DNA of 64,000 bases from CAMAVH01 sp035714115 (lineage in GTDB: Bacteria > Pseudomonadota > Alphaproteobacteria > SMXQ01): assembly GCA_035714115.1 (NCBI GenBank), contig DASTMO010000075.1, positions 1-64,000 of the forward strand. Direction: 5' to 3'. The notes beneath the pieces are model-generated. The model did not search any database. It was not told where the DNA came from and was given only the letters and a program-made list of their open reading frames with translations. Shown here in pieces: positions 42,375 to 54,117 of the stretch. The translations under genes and the position numbers were made by a program. Each line of letters opens with the position of its first letter. Positions within the stretch are counted from its first letter, which is position 1.

Positions 42375-43187
42375 TTAAGCGGCGGCGGCCAGCTTCTTCT
42401 GGCGATAGGCGACGAAGCGCCAAGCCACCGTACCCACGCAACGGCTGAGCCAGCCGTTCGGCTTGAAGCCGGCGGCCTTCAGCGTCATCGAGACGGCGCG
42501 CTCGATGGTGTTCGGCTGATAGAAGCGCATGGCGCGGCGCATATATTCGCGCGCGTATTTCTCGCGATCGTAGGTCTCGCCTTTGCCATTGGCGGCGTAA
42601 TAGGCGTAGGCCAGCTCGTCGTCTTCCGTTTCGACCATGCGGCTGAGCGCGATTTTGAGGCGCTGCCACTGGTTCATCTCCTCGCGCGCCAAGTAGTCGC
42701 GCAGGTGCGTGTAGAACAGCTTGTAGTGGCGCAGCTCGTCCGCCGCGATGCGCTGGCAGATGGCTTTCAGCACCGGCTCGTCGGTCGCCGCGCCGAGCGA
42801 GGCGTAATAGCTGCTGGTGCCGACCTCGACGATGCAGCGCGCCACCAGCTCGCCGGCGCGCGAGCCGCGCACCGACTTGGTGGCGTCGAGCGGCAGCTTA
42901 TAGCCGTCGGTGAAGGCTTTGAACGAGGTCGGGAAATCGAACGAAGCGTCGGCCATCTCGGCCCAGCGGCCGAGCACGTCGCCATGCTGGACCTCTTCTT
43001 CGGCCCAATGGCGCGCGACATCCTGGAATTCCGGATCGTCAGAGAAGACGTTGCAGAGATAGAGGGCGTAATCGTCGCCGTTCTTCTCCACCATGCTGGC
43101 GGCTTTGACGATCTTGAGGATGTCCGGATCCACCTTCGACGGATCGAAGCGGTCCCAGGGAATATCGTCGGCTGTCCAATGTTTCAT
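42375..43187 (-). CDS. Ferritin-like di-iron protein (rubrerythrin-type four-helix fold)
   Basis: A 270-residue protein with four-helix-bundle di-iron motifs: an early Glu (MVEKNGDDY), EEEVQH, a helix with IVEVGTSSYY, and DELRHYKLFYTH. These form two ExxH-type half-sites. It lacks the rubredoxin domain of rubrerythrin. The C-terminal 90 residues are basic and of unknown role. Possible roles are peroxide reduction, iron handling or a di-iron oxygenase; the sequence does not decide. It sits alone between two terminators, next to the F1-ATPase operon. Confidence 0.78.
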   Translation of the reverse strand: MKHWTADDIPWDRFDPSKVDPDILKIVKAASMVEKNGDDYALYLCNVFSDDPEFQDVARHWAEEEVQHGDVLGRWAEMADASFDFPTSFKAFTDGYKLPLDATKSVRGSRAGELVARCIVEVGTSSYYASLGAATDEPVLKAICQRIAADELRHYKLFYTHLRDYLAREEMNQWQRLKIALSRMVETEDDELAYAYYAANGKGETYDREKYAREYMRRAMRFYQPNTIERAVSMTLKAAGFKPNGWLSRCVGTVAWRFVAYRQKKLAAAA

Positions 43188-43284
43188 GGCGGTCGTCGAT
43201 TCCTACGCGGGTTCCAAGACAGGCTGTCACAAAATTATAGGAACAGCCCGCTCGCCTTGCCAGGGCGAAAATACGAATAAAACC

Positions 43285-43312
43285 AAGGCCTACGACGGGA
43301 GTCGTAGGCCTT
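43285..43312 (-). terminator. Terminator of the atpHAGDC operon
   Basis: A perfect 12-bp stem, AAGGCCTACGAC with its complement and a GGGA loop. On the minus strand it is followed by GGTTTTATT. It lies 44 bp downstream of the atpC stop. Confidence 0.8.
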
Positions 43313-43355
43313 GATGAACGGTATCCGTGCGGAAGAGTTCCGCGAACGACGAGTT

Positions 43356-43778
43356 TTAAGCGGCAACCGCCGCGATCATGGCCTCGGCCACGGCGACATC
43401 CTTGAGGGCGCGGGCCTTGGCAATTTCGTCGGCGCCGGCTTCCGTCACGCGGGCCTGGGCCGCGGCGAGGCGGGCCTGGGCGTCGGCGGCGGTCAGGTCG
43501 GCGAGCGGCGCAGCCTGCTCGGCGAGCACCGTGCAGCGCGTCTCGGTCACTTCGGCGACGCCGCCGGCGACGAAGATGCGCTGGGTGATCGACTTGGGCT
43601 CGATGCTGCCGTCGTAGATGTCGATGATGCCGGCGCGCACGGTGGCGATCAACGGCGCATGGCCCGGCAGCACGCCGAAGTCGCCTTCGGTGCCGGGGAC
43701 GACGACCATGTCGACGTCCGCCGAGACCAGCAGGCGCTCGGGAGCAACCAGTTCGAAAGTGACTTTGCCGTCCGCCAT
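43356..43778 (-). CDS. atpC: F1-ATPase epsilon subunit
   Basis: A 140-residue epsilon subunit. The N-terminal beta-barrel (KVTFELVAPERLLV, GDFGVLPGHAPLI) is followed by a C-terminal helical hairpin rich in Ala. It is part of the rotor stalk and an intrinsic inhibitor of hydrolysis. It is the last gene of the operon, 27 bp after atpD. Confidence 0.95.
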   Translation of the reverse strand: MADGKVTFELVAPERLLVSADVDMVVVPGTEGDFGVLPGHAPLIATVRAGIIDIYDGSIEPKSITQRIFVAGGVAEVTETRCTVLAEQAAPLADLTAADAQARLAAAQARVTEAGADEIAKARALKDVAVAEAMIAAVAA

Positions 43779-43805
43779 CGTGATCGTCCTACGCTTGCGA
43801 GTGCC

Positions 43806-45227
<1,422 letters not shown>

Positions 45228-45293
45228 GGTCTGCTCCGATGCGGACTTGCGTGTGTTCGTTTGCCGCGCGTTATGCGCGAAGTTCCAAGTGCG

Positions 45294-46193
45294 TTAGACG
45301 GCTTCAGCGCCCGAGACGATTTCGATCATCTCGCGGGTGATGACGGCCTGACGCGTACGGTTGTAGTTGAGCGTGAGCTTGTTGATCATTTCGCCAGCGT
45401 TGCGCGTCGCGTTGTCCATCGCGGCCATGCGCGCGCCCTGCTCGCCGGCGAAGCTTTCCAGCATCGCGCGGAACACCTGCACCGCGAGATTGCGCGGCAG
45501 CAGATCGGCGAGAATCTCGGTTTCGTCCGGCTCGAATTCGTAGATCGCCGGCACGCCGGCGCTGGTCGGCGCGGTCTCGGCGACGACGGGCGCGGCCGGA
45601 ACCGGGAACGGGATCAGCTGCTGAACGGTCAGCTCCTGCGTGATCGCCGACTTGAAGCGGTTGTAGACCAGCGAGGCGACGTCGAATTCGCCGGCGGCAT
45701 ACATGTCGGCGAGCAGCGCGGCGATGTCCGCGCCTTCTTCGAAGCGCAGCTTCGGCTTGCCGATGCCGTCGACCGACTTGAACATGATCGGGCCGAACTC
45801 GCCCTTGAGCTGATCGCGGCCCTTGCGGCCGAGGGTCAGCACTTTCACGGTCTTGCCGGCGGCGAGCAATTTACGGATGTGAGCGCGCGCGCCGCGCACG
45901 ATCGAGCCGTTGAAGCCGCCGCAGAGGCCGCGGTCGGAGGTCAGCACGACGACGAGATGCACGTCGTCCTTGCCGGTGCCCGAGAGCAGCGCCGGCGCGC
46001 CCGAAGACGTGCCGATGGCCGCCGCCAGCGAGCCCAACATGCGCTCCATGCGCTGGGCGTAGGGGCGGGCCGCTTCGGCCTGCTCCTGCGCGCGGCGCAG
46101 CTTCGACGCCGCCACCATCTTCATGGCGGAGGTGATCTTGCGCGTGTTCTTCACGCTGTTGATGCGGACTCGCAGGTCCTTAAGGCTGGGCAT
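45294..46193 (-). CDS. atpG: F1-ATPase gamma subunit
   Basis: A 299-residue central-stalk subunit. It starts with MPSLKDLRVRINSVKNTRKI and contains SDRGLCGGFN and the C-terminal MDNATRNAGEMINKL, both diagnostic. It rotates within the alpha3beta3 ring. It follows atpA by 24 bp. Confidence 0.97.
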   Translation of the reverse strand: MPSLKDLRVRINSVKNTRKITSAMKMVAASKLRRAQEQAEAARPYAQRMERMLGSLAAAIGTSSGAPALLSGTGKDDVHLVVVLTSDRGLCGGFNGSIVRGARAHIRKLLAAGKTVKVLTLGRKGRDQLKGEFGPIMFKSVDGIGKPKLRFEEGADIAALLADMYAAGEFDVASLVYNRFKSAITQELTVQQLIPFPVPAAPVVAETAPTSAGVPAIYEFEPDETEILADLLPRNLAVQVFRAMLESFAGEQGARMAAMDNATRNAGEMINKLTLNYNRTRQAVITREMIEIVSGAEAV

Positions 46194-46217
46194 CGGCTTG
46201 CGCTCGGCGTCCGGTGA

Positions 46218-47746
<1,529 letters not shown>

Positions 47747-47747
<1 letters not shown>

Positions 47748-48307
47748 TACCCGATCCCTTTCATGGCGAGCTGAAGCTTCTGGAGTTTGGTACGCAGCGA
47801 CGAATCGACCATGCGCGAACCGACGCGCACGACGAGGCCGCCAAGCAGGCTGGAATCCACCTTGGTCTCGACCGCGACCTTCACGCCCATCGACTGACGG
47901 AGCGCCTCTTCGACGGCCTTACGCTGGCTGTCGTTGAGCGGGGTGGCGGAGGTGACCTCGGCGGTCATTTCGCCGCGGCTGTCGGACAGCCGGGCGAGAA
48001 ATTCGGAGATGACGCCGTCGATCGCGAAGAGACGGCGGTTCTGGGCCATGACGCCCAGGGTGTTGCGGGTCAAAGCGCTGAACTTGGCGGCGTCGGCCAG
48101 GGCGACGACCGCTTTCGCCTGCTCGTCGCGGCCGATGATCGGCGAGACGATGAGGCGGTTGAGATCGGCGCTCTCGGCCTTCATCTGGCGCAGCGCGCGC
48201 AGATCGCCGGCGACCGCATCGAGCGCCTTTTCGCGCTCGGCGAGCTCGAACAATGCGGTGGCATAGCGCCCGGCGATGCCGGTTGCGCCTGTGGACTTGG
48301 AAGGCAC
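47747..48307 (-). CDS. atpH: F1-ATPase delta subunit
   Basis: A 186-residue OSCP/delta subunit joining F1 to the peripheral stalk. GRYATALFELAEREKALD is near the N-terminus and GLVVRVGSRMVDSSL near the C-terminus. The start is a GTG with GGGAG ten bases upstream. It is the first F1 gene; as in other alphaproteobacteria, the Fo genes are not here. The 270-bp gap up to priA (48308-48577) holds no gene and should contain the operon promoter. Confidence 0.96.
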
Positions 48308-48577
48308 CTGGGAAAAGCTCCCGAAATGGGCCGATGGTCATCACCGGCGGGATGTCTGGCCCGGAGAACGGGGAATTCGGGGCGCGCAGAAGCTTTGCGC
48401 GGGCCGCCGAGGAGCCCCCCGTTTGGGCGTGCGTTAGCTACCATAGGGTTTGCGCCGTTGCAACCGCGCGAAGCCGGCTTTCGCGTGACTCTCAAGCATC
48501 GGGAATGGCTATGAAAATTCGCGCCGCGCCGAGGCCCGAAAAGGCCCGATCCGGCCCCGAAATGCGGACTTAGCAGG

Positions 48578-50824
48578 TCAGAAAAAGCTGTAGGGGTCCA
48601 TGTCGACCTGAACCCGCACATTGGCCGGCTCAGGGACCGCCGCCAGCCAGCGCCGGATGGCGCTTTGCAGGGCGAATTTCTTGGGCGCGCGCAGCAAAAA
48701 TCGCCGCCGATGGCGGCCGCGCAGCAGGCTAAGGGGGGCCGGGGCCGGCCCCAGAACCCGAAGGGCCGGATCGGCGGGCGCGGCGCGGGCCAATTTGCGG
48801 GCATGGGCGTCCACCGCCCCGGCGTCCGGGCCGGACAGGATCAGCGCCGCCAGCCGGCCATAGGGCGGCATGCCCGCCGCCTCGCGCGAATCGGCCTCCG
48901 CCGCCATGAAGGCGTCGCGCGCGCCCCGGGCGAGCGCCTGCATCACCGGATGTTCCGGGGCGTAGGTCTGCAAGCAGACATGGCCAGGCTTGCCGGCGCG
49001 CCCGGCGCGCCCGGCCACCTGGGTCAAAAGCTGGAAGGTGCGTTCGCCGGCCCTGAGATCGCCGCCGGCCAGGCCGAGATCGGCATCGACCACCCCGACC
49101 AGGGTCAGGCCGGGGAAATGGTGGCCCTTGGCCACCACCTGGGTGCCGATCAAAAGGTCGATCTCATGGTCCGTCACCTGACGCACCAATTCCTCGGCGG
49201 CATGCGGCGTGGTCAGGGTGTCGCTCGCCATCACCGCGCGGCGCGCGTCCGGGAACAATTGCGCCGCCTCTTCGGCAAGGCGTTCGACGCCCGGTCCGCA
49301 GGCGGCCCAGCTGTTCTTGTCCTGGCAGGATGGGCAAACCTCCGGCAGCTTCATCGTGTGGCCGCAATGGTGGCATTCGAGCCGCGCGCGTCCGCGATGC
49401 TCGACCATCCAGGCGGTGCAGTTCGGGCATTGGATGCGATAGCCGCAGGTACGGCAGAGCGTGAGCGGCGCATAGCCGCGCCGGTTGAGGAACAGCATCG
49501 CCTGGCCGCCGGCCGCTAGCGTATCGGCGAGACGCTTGTGCAGGATCGGCGAGAGCCATTGGCCGCGCGGCGGCGGATCCTTGCGCAAATCCACCAGCTC
49601 GACGTCGGGCAGGCTTGCGCCGCCGTGGCGATCGGCGAGATGCAGATGGGCATAGCGCCCGCCCTGCGCGTTCACCAATGTTTCGAGCGACGGCGTGGCG
49701 GAGACCAGCACGACCGGAATCTCGCCTAAGTGCGCGCGCACCACCGCCATGTCGCGCGCCGAATAGAGCACGCCTTCTTCCTGCTTGAAGGAGCCGTCAT
49801 GCTCTTCGTCGATGATGATGACGCCGAGATCCTGGAACGGCAGGAACAGAGCCGAGCGCGCGCCGACGACGACGCGCGCCGATCCGTCGGCCACGCCGCG
49901 CCAGGTCGCGCGCCGCCGTGCCGGCGTCACTTCCGAATGCCAGATCGCCGGCGCGGCGCCGAAGCGCGCCTTGAAGCGCGCGAACCATTGCGCCGAAAGG
50001 GCGATTTCCGGCAGCAAAACCAGGGCTTGTTTGCCCTCTTCCAGCGCCGCGGCGATGGCCTCGAAATAGACCTCGGTCTTGCCCGAGCCGGTGACGCCGT
50101 CGAGCAGAGTCGCGCTGTAGGCGTTCGCCTTGGTCTTCTCGATCAAGTCGCGCGCCACTTCGGCCTGATCGGGCGACAGCACCGGGCGCGGCAGCGACAA
50201 ATCCGGCGCATCAAACGGCGACGGCTGCGACAGCGCCACCGCTTCGAGCGCGCCCGCCGCGACGAGGCCGTGGATCACGGAAGTGCCGACGCCCGCTTCG
50301 CGCGCCAATTCGCTCGCTACGCGCGGCGGGCCATCGGCCAGCACCTTCATCACGCGGCCACGCGCCGGAGTGAGGCGCAGATCGGCGTCGTTCCAGCTAT
50401 CCACAGGTTTGTATGCGGTGACCGGCGTCGGCGCGTCGAGCGCGTCGGGCACGCTGATGACCATTTTGAGCACGGCGCCCGGCGGAGTCAGCGTATAGCT
50501 CGCCACCCAATCGACGAACTTGCGCTGCACATCCGACAGCGGCGCGGCGGGCAGGACGCCGATCACTTCCTTCAACTTTGCGAGAGGGACGTCCTCGCCA
50601 TCGGCTTCGTCGCGATCCCACACCACGCCGATGCGCTCTTTCTTGCCGAGCGGCACGGCAACGACGGCGCCCGGGACCAGCTCCGCCGCGATGTCCTCGG
50701 GCGCGAGATAATCGTACGGCCCGGCCAGGGGCAAGGGCAGCAAGACGCTGACGCGCTTGCGCTTGTCCGGCGCGGCGGCAACGGCCTGCGGGCTGGCCTG
50801 AAAACTGGTGCGGGAGGCGGGCAT
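48578..50824 (-). CDS. priA: Primosomal protein N', replication-restart helicase
   Basis: A 748-residue 3'-5' DNA helicase that restarts stalled forks. An N-terminal DNA-binding domain is followed by the helicase domain with GVTGSGKTE (Walker A) and IIDEEHDGSFKQ. Eight zinc-binding cysteines lie in CRTCGYRIQCPNC, CHHCG, CPSC and nearby. The start is the ATG at 50824. The frame remains open for another 500 codons, but that stretch lies antisense to fsa and the DUF484 gene and is not coding. It is divergent from fsa. Confidence 0.96.
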   Translation of the reverse strand: MPASRTSFQASPQAVAAAPDKRKRVSVLLPLPLAGPYDYLAPEDIAAELVPGAVVAVPLGKKERIGVVWDRDEADGEDVPLAKLKEVIGVLPAAPLSDVQRKFVDWVASYTLTPPGAVLKMVISVPDALDAPTPVTAYKPVDSWNDADLRLTPARGRVMKVLADGPPRVASELAREAGVGTSVIHGLVAAGALEAVALSQPSPFDAPDLSLPRPVLSPDQAEVARDLIEKTKANAYSATLLDGVTGSGKTEVYFEAIAAALEEGKQALVLLPEIALSAQWFARFKARFGAAPAIWHSEVTPARRRATWRGVADGSARVVVGARSALFLPFQDLGVIIIDEEHDGSFKQEEGVLYSARDMAVVRAHLGEIPVVLVSATPSLETLVNAQGGRYAHLHLADRHGGASLPDVELVDLRKDPPPRGQWLSPILHKRLADTLAAGGQAMLFLNRRGYAPLTLCRTCGYRIQCPNCTAWMVEHRGRARLECHHCGHTMKLPEVCPSCQDKNSWAACGPGVERLAEEAAQLFPDARRAVMASDTLTTPHAAEELVRQVTDHEIDLLIGTQVVAKGHHFPGLTLVGVVDADLGLAGGDLRAGERTFQLLTQVAGRAGRAGKPGHVCLQTYAPEHPVMQALARGARDAFMAAEADSREAAGMPPYGRLAALILSGPDAGAVDAHARKLARAAPADPALRVLGPAPAPLSLLRGRHRRRFLLRAPKKFALQSAIRRWLAAVPEPANVRVQVDMDPYSFF

Positions 50825-50932
50825 GGGATACACTCTAACCGCGCTTCGCGCCCGAAGCCACGACGCGGCCATGACGCCACGCGCCTGTTTCGCCCCGCCC
50901 GCATACACCCTCTTTTTCGAGCATAGCCCGCC

Positions 50933-51616
50933 ATGAAATTCTTCATCGACACCGCCGACACCAACGACATCCGCGAACTGGCGGCGACCGGCCTGCTTGA
51001 CGGCGTGACGACCAATCCCTCGCTCATCGCCAAGAGCGGGCGCAATATGATCGAAGTGATCAAGGAGATCTGCGACATCGTTCCCGGCCCGGTGAGCGCC
51101 GAAGCGGTCTCGATGGATCACGCCACCATGCTCGCCGAAGGCCGCAAGCTCGCCGCCATCGCGCCGAACGTGACGGTGAAGGTGCCGTTGACACCCGACG
51201 GGCTCAAGACCTGCAAGGTGCTGTCCGACGAGGGCCGCCAGGTCAACGTGACGCTCTGCTTCTCCGCCGGCCAGGCGATCCTCGCCGCCAAGGCGGGCGC
51301 GACCTATATCTCGCCCTTCATCGGCCGCCTCGACGACATCAGCATGGACGGCATGGAGCTGATTGCCGACATCTGCCACATCTACGAACAGTACCCTGAC
51401 TTCAAGACCCAAGTGCTCGCCGCCTCGATCCGCCATCCGCTGCATCTGATCCAGGCCGCCAAGCTCGGCGCCCATGTCGCCACCCTGCCCGGCTCGGTCA
51501 TCCGTCAGCTCTATCAGCATCCGCTGACCGACAAGGGTCTCGCCGCCTTCACCGCCGATTGGGCCAAGACCGGCCAGTCCATTCTCGGCGATTCTAAGAA
51601 GTCGGCGGCGGAGTAA
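50933..51616 (+). CDS. fsa: Transaldolase/fructose-6-phosphate aldolase family protein
   Basis: A 227-residue single-domain TIM-barrel aldolase. It starts MKFFIDTADTNDIREL and has GVTTNPSLIAK, the Schiff-base lysine in NVTVKVPLT and the phosphate-binding GSVIRQLYQHPLTD. It is of the small TalC/FSA type. Either transaldolase in the pentose-phosphate pathway or fructose-6-phosphate aldolase activity is possible; most proteins of this context are annotated as transaldolase. It is divergent from priA with a 108-bp gap. Confidence 0.93.
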   Translation: MKFFIDTADTNDIRELAATGLLDGVTTNPSLIAKSGRNMIEVIKEICDIVPGPVSAEAVSMDHATMLAEGRKLAAIAPNVTVKVPLTPDGLKTCKVLSDEGRQVNVTLCFSAGQAILAAKAGATYISPFIGRLDDISMDGMELIADICHIYEQYPDFKTQVLAASIRHPLHLIQAAKLGAHVATLPGSVIRQLYQHPLTDKGLAAFTADWAKTGQSILGDSKKSAAE

Positions 51617-51622
51617 GTCGGC

Positions 51623-52405
51623 ATGAGTCCGCGCGGCCCCCGCGACAGATCGGACAGCCTCGCCGCGAGCGAGACGAGCGCCCTCGCGCCCGAAACGCCG
51701 GCGCAGCAGGCGATCTCGGCCGATCTCGTGGCCGGCTATCTGCGCCGCCATCCCGAGTTTCTCGCGCAATATCCCGACCTGCTGGAAACGCTGAAGCTGC
51801 CGGGCCGCTTCGGTCCGCAGCCGGGCCCGCGCGTGAAGGGCGGCGTGATCGACCTGCAAACGGCGATGATGGAGCGCCAGCGCAGCGAGAACGCCCGCCT
51901 GGCGACGCTGCAAGCGGAGCTCCTGGCCACCAGCCGCGCCAACATGTCGAGCCAGCAGCGCATCCATGCCGGCGTGCTGGCACTTCTGGAAGCGACCACC
52001 TTCGAGCATCTGATCTCGGCGATCACCACCGATCTCGCCGTGCTGCTCGATGTCGATGTCGTCGCGCTCTGCGTCGAAGCGCCGGAAGGCCATCACCATC
52101 GCGACGTCGCCGGCGTGCATATCCTGACGCCGGGCGATGTCGACGCCATCATGGGCACGCGCGACACGTTGCTCACGCCGGCGCTGCACGGCCAGAACCC
52201 GCTCTACGGCGCGGCGGCGACGCTGGTGCGCTCCGAAGCGCTCTTGCGCCTGCGCCCCTCGGCCACCTCGCCGACCGGGCTTCTCGCGCTCGGCTCGCGT
52301 CACGAAGGCCGCTTCGACGCCAGCCAAGGCACCGAGCTGCTCGGCTTCCTCGCCCGCATCCTCGAGCTTTGCATCCGCACATGGCTGGGTCTGCCGCGCG
52401 ACTGA
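51623..52405 (+). CDS. DUF484 family protein
   Basis: A 260-residue GAF-like protein of the DUF484 family. SADLVAGYLRRHPEFLAQYPDLL near the N-terminus is typical, followed by a coiled-coil helix (about 80-115) and a GAF-like domain with FLARILELCIRTWL at the end. Function is not established, although it is persistently found beside xerC. It starts 6 bp after fsa and overlaps xerC by 25 bp. Confidence 0.88.
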   Translation: MSPRGPRDRSDSLAASETSALAPETPAQQAISADLVAGYLRRHPEFLAQYPDLLETLKLPGRFGPQPGPRVKGGVIDLQTAMMERQRSENARLATLQAELLATSRANMSSQQRIHAGVLALLEATTFEHLISAITTDLAVLLDVDVVALCVEAPEGHHHRDVAGVHILTPGDVDAIMGTRDTLLTPALHGQNPLYGAAATLVRSEALLRLRPSATSPTGLLALGSRHEGRFDASQGTELLGFLARILELCIRTWLGLPRD

Positions 52406-53337
52406 CCCTCACGGCGCGCGATCCGGCCTTGGCCGGCGCGCTCGCCGATTGGCGCGCCTGGCTCGCCGACGAACGCCGCGCCTCGCCCCATACGCTCGAA
52501 GCCTATGTCGGCGACCTCGCCGGCTTTCTCGCGTTTCTCAGCAACCATCTCGGCGGCGATCCATCGCTCGATGATCTTGCCGCGTTGAAGGCCGCCGATT
52601 TTCGCGCCTGGCTGGCGATGCGCGCGCGCGACGGCCTGGCCCGCAGCTCGACGGCGCGCGCCATGTCCACCGTGCGCGGCTTTTTCCGCCGCCTGGAAAA
52701 GCGCGACCTCATCAGCAACCCCGCCGTGCGCGCCGTGCGTACCCCGAAACTGCCGCAGGCCGCGCCCAAGCCGCTCAGCGAACAGGGCGCGCGCGAAGTG
52801 ATGCAGAATGTCGGGGCCATGGCGAAAGAGCCGTGGATCGCCAAGCGCGACGCCGCCGTGCTGCTGCTGCTCTACGGTTGCGGCCTGCGCATCGGCGAAG
52901 CGCTCGGCCTGACGCGCGGGCGCGTGCGGGACATGGCCGGCGGCGCCATGACGGTGCGCGGCAAAGGCAGCAAGGACCGCATGGTGCCGGTGTTGCCCGT
53001 CGTCGCCGACGCGGTGAAGGATTATCTCGCCGCCTGCCCCTATGCCGGCGGCGAGAGCGATCCGCTGTTCCTCGGCGCGCGCGGCAAGGCGCTCGATCCG
53101 GCCATCGTGCAAAAGGAGATGCGGGCTTTGCGCCGCGCACTCAATCTGCCGGAAACGGCGACGCCGCATGCGCTGCGCCATAGCTTCGCCACCCATCTGC
53201 TCGGCGGCGGCGGCGATCTGCGCACCATTCAGGAACTGCTCGGCCACGCCTCGCTCTCGACCACGCAGCGCTACACCGCCGTCGATTCGGCCAAATTGCT
53301 CGACGTCTATCGCAGCGCGCATCCCAGAGCACGCTAG
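52381..53337 (+). CDS. xerC: Tyrosine recombinase XerC
   Basis: A 318-residue site-specific recombinase that resolves chromosome dimers with XerD at dif. The N-terminal SAM-like DNA-binding domain (about 10-105) has SPHTLEAYVGDLAGFLAFL. The catalytic domain carries the full set of active-site residues: Arg in CGLRIGEAL, Lys in GKGSKDR, HALRH, His in GHASLSTTQ, and the Tyr of RYTAVD. The core-genome context identifies it as the housekeeping enzyme rather than an island integrase. The start ATG at 52381 lies inside the end of the DUF484 gene. Confidence 0.94.
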   Translation: MAGSAARLTLTARDPALAGALADWRAWLADERRASPHTLEAYVGDLAGFLAFLSNHLGGDPSLDDLAALKAADFRAWLAMRARDGLARSSTARAMSTVRGFFRRLEKRDLISNPAVRAVRTPKLPQAAPKPLSEQGAREVMQNVGAMAKEPWIAKRDAAVLLLLYGCGLRIGEALGLTRGRVRDMAGGAMTVRGKGSKDRMVPVLPVVADAVKDYLAACPYAGGESDPLFLGARGKALDPAIVQKEMRALRRALNLPETATPHALRHSFATHLLGGGGDLRTIQELLGHASLSTTQRYTAVDSAKLLDVYRSAHPRAR

Positions 53338-53362
53338 ACACGTTCGCTAAAGGAGTACGCCC

Positions 53363-53809
53363 ATGATCACTCGTCGCGATGTTTTGAAAAGCCTGGCCGC
53401 CTGCAGTCTCCTCGCCGCCGCCGCGCCATTGCTGGCGAAAGCCGCGCAAGCGCAGGGCGCATCGACCAGCGCGCGTTTCGATCAGCGCGAGACGCAGATC
53501 ATCCGCGACTATTACCGCATGGAAGTGGCCAAGGCGCGCGCCAACCGCGGCAAGGGCGGCGGCGTACCGGCCGGCTTGCCGCGCAAGGACGAACTGCCGC
53601 CGGGCTTGATGCGGATGATTCAGGAAGGCCAGCCGCTGCCCGCCGCCGTGCCGAAGAAATCCCTGCCGGCCGATCTGGAGAAGAGCCTGCCGGTGCGCCC
53701 GACGTCGCTGCGCCTGATCGCCGGCGATCTCGTCATGCTGGTGGATGGCAAGGGCACGGTGCGCGACATCCTGGCGATCACCGAGATCATCGAGCCGCTG
53801 TACCGCTAA
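53363..53809 (+). CDS. RcnB/CigR-like secreted protein with Tat-type signal
   Basis: A 148-residue protein. The N-terminus (TRRDVLKSLAACSLL) is a twin-arginine-like signal peptide with cleavage near AAQAQ. The mature part carries the CigR/RcnB-family layout: IRDYYRMEVAK, a Gly/Lys-rich linker, LPPGLMRM, LEKSLPV, and the final LVDGKGTVRDILAI. Related proteins are small periplasmic proteins of unclear role (metal homeostasis or virulence modulation). Its stop overlaps that of the convergent membrane-protein gene by 4 bp. Confidence 0.75.
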   Translation: MITRRDVLKSLAACSLLAAAAPLLAKAAQAQGASTSARFDQRETQIIRDYYRMEVAKARANRGKGGGVPAGLPRKDELPPGLMRMIQEGQPLPAAVPKKSLPADLEKSLPVRPTSLRLIAGDLVMLVDGKGTVRDILAITEIIEPLYR

Positions 53810-54099
53810 TCGCGCTTGCGACCGAACCAGCCTTTGATTTTGCCCGGCAATTCTTTCGACCAAGCCTCGGCATGGTCGAGCTTCGCGCCCCATTTGGGAT
53901 AGCGGCGCTTGAATTTCTGCTTGAGCGCGCGCACGCGCGACGAGCCCTTCGACAGCAGCGCCAAGCCGACGAGCAGGAACAGCACGCCCTGCAGGATCGG
54001 CAGGAACAGGCCGAGCACGCCGAGGATGACGAAGAACGTCCCGGCGACGAGGTAGAGTTTGCGTTTGACCGTCTGGGTGAGCCAGGCCGGGCGTTTCAT
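53806..54099 (-). CDS. Small membrane protein (PGPGW/DUF454-like)
   Basis: A 97-residue protein with two hydrophobic segments (about 15-33 and 36-50) around the turn GLFLPILQGV, followed by a basic cytosolic tail with KQKFKRRYPKW. It resembles small transmembrane proteins of the PGPGW or DUF454 type, but the defining motif is only partly present. It lies 18 bp after lpdA in the same direction. Function unknown. Confidence 0.75.
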   Translation of the reverse strand: MKRPAWLTQTVKRKLYLVAGTFFVILGVLGLFLPILQGVLFLLVGLALLSKGSSRVRALKQKFKRRYPKWGAKLDHAEAWSKELPGKIKGWFGRKRD

Positions 54100-54117
54100 C
54101 CGCGACCTGGCCTCCCG

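Noticed and set aside
50825..52327. Upstream continuation of the priA frame for about 500 codons
   Set aside because: It is antisense to fsa and the DUF484 gene, which are clearly conserved, and the PriA domain starts only at 50824. The ATG there gives a normal-length protein.
52381..53337. Tyrosine recombinase as a possible island integrase
   Set aside because: It sits in the conserved fsa-DUF484-xerC core context, far from the tRNA boundary, and has XerC layout.
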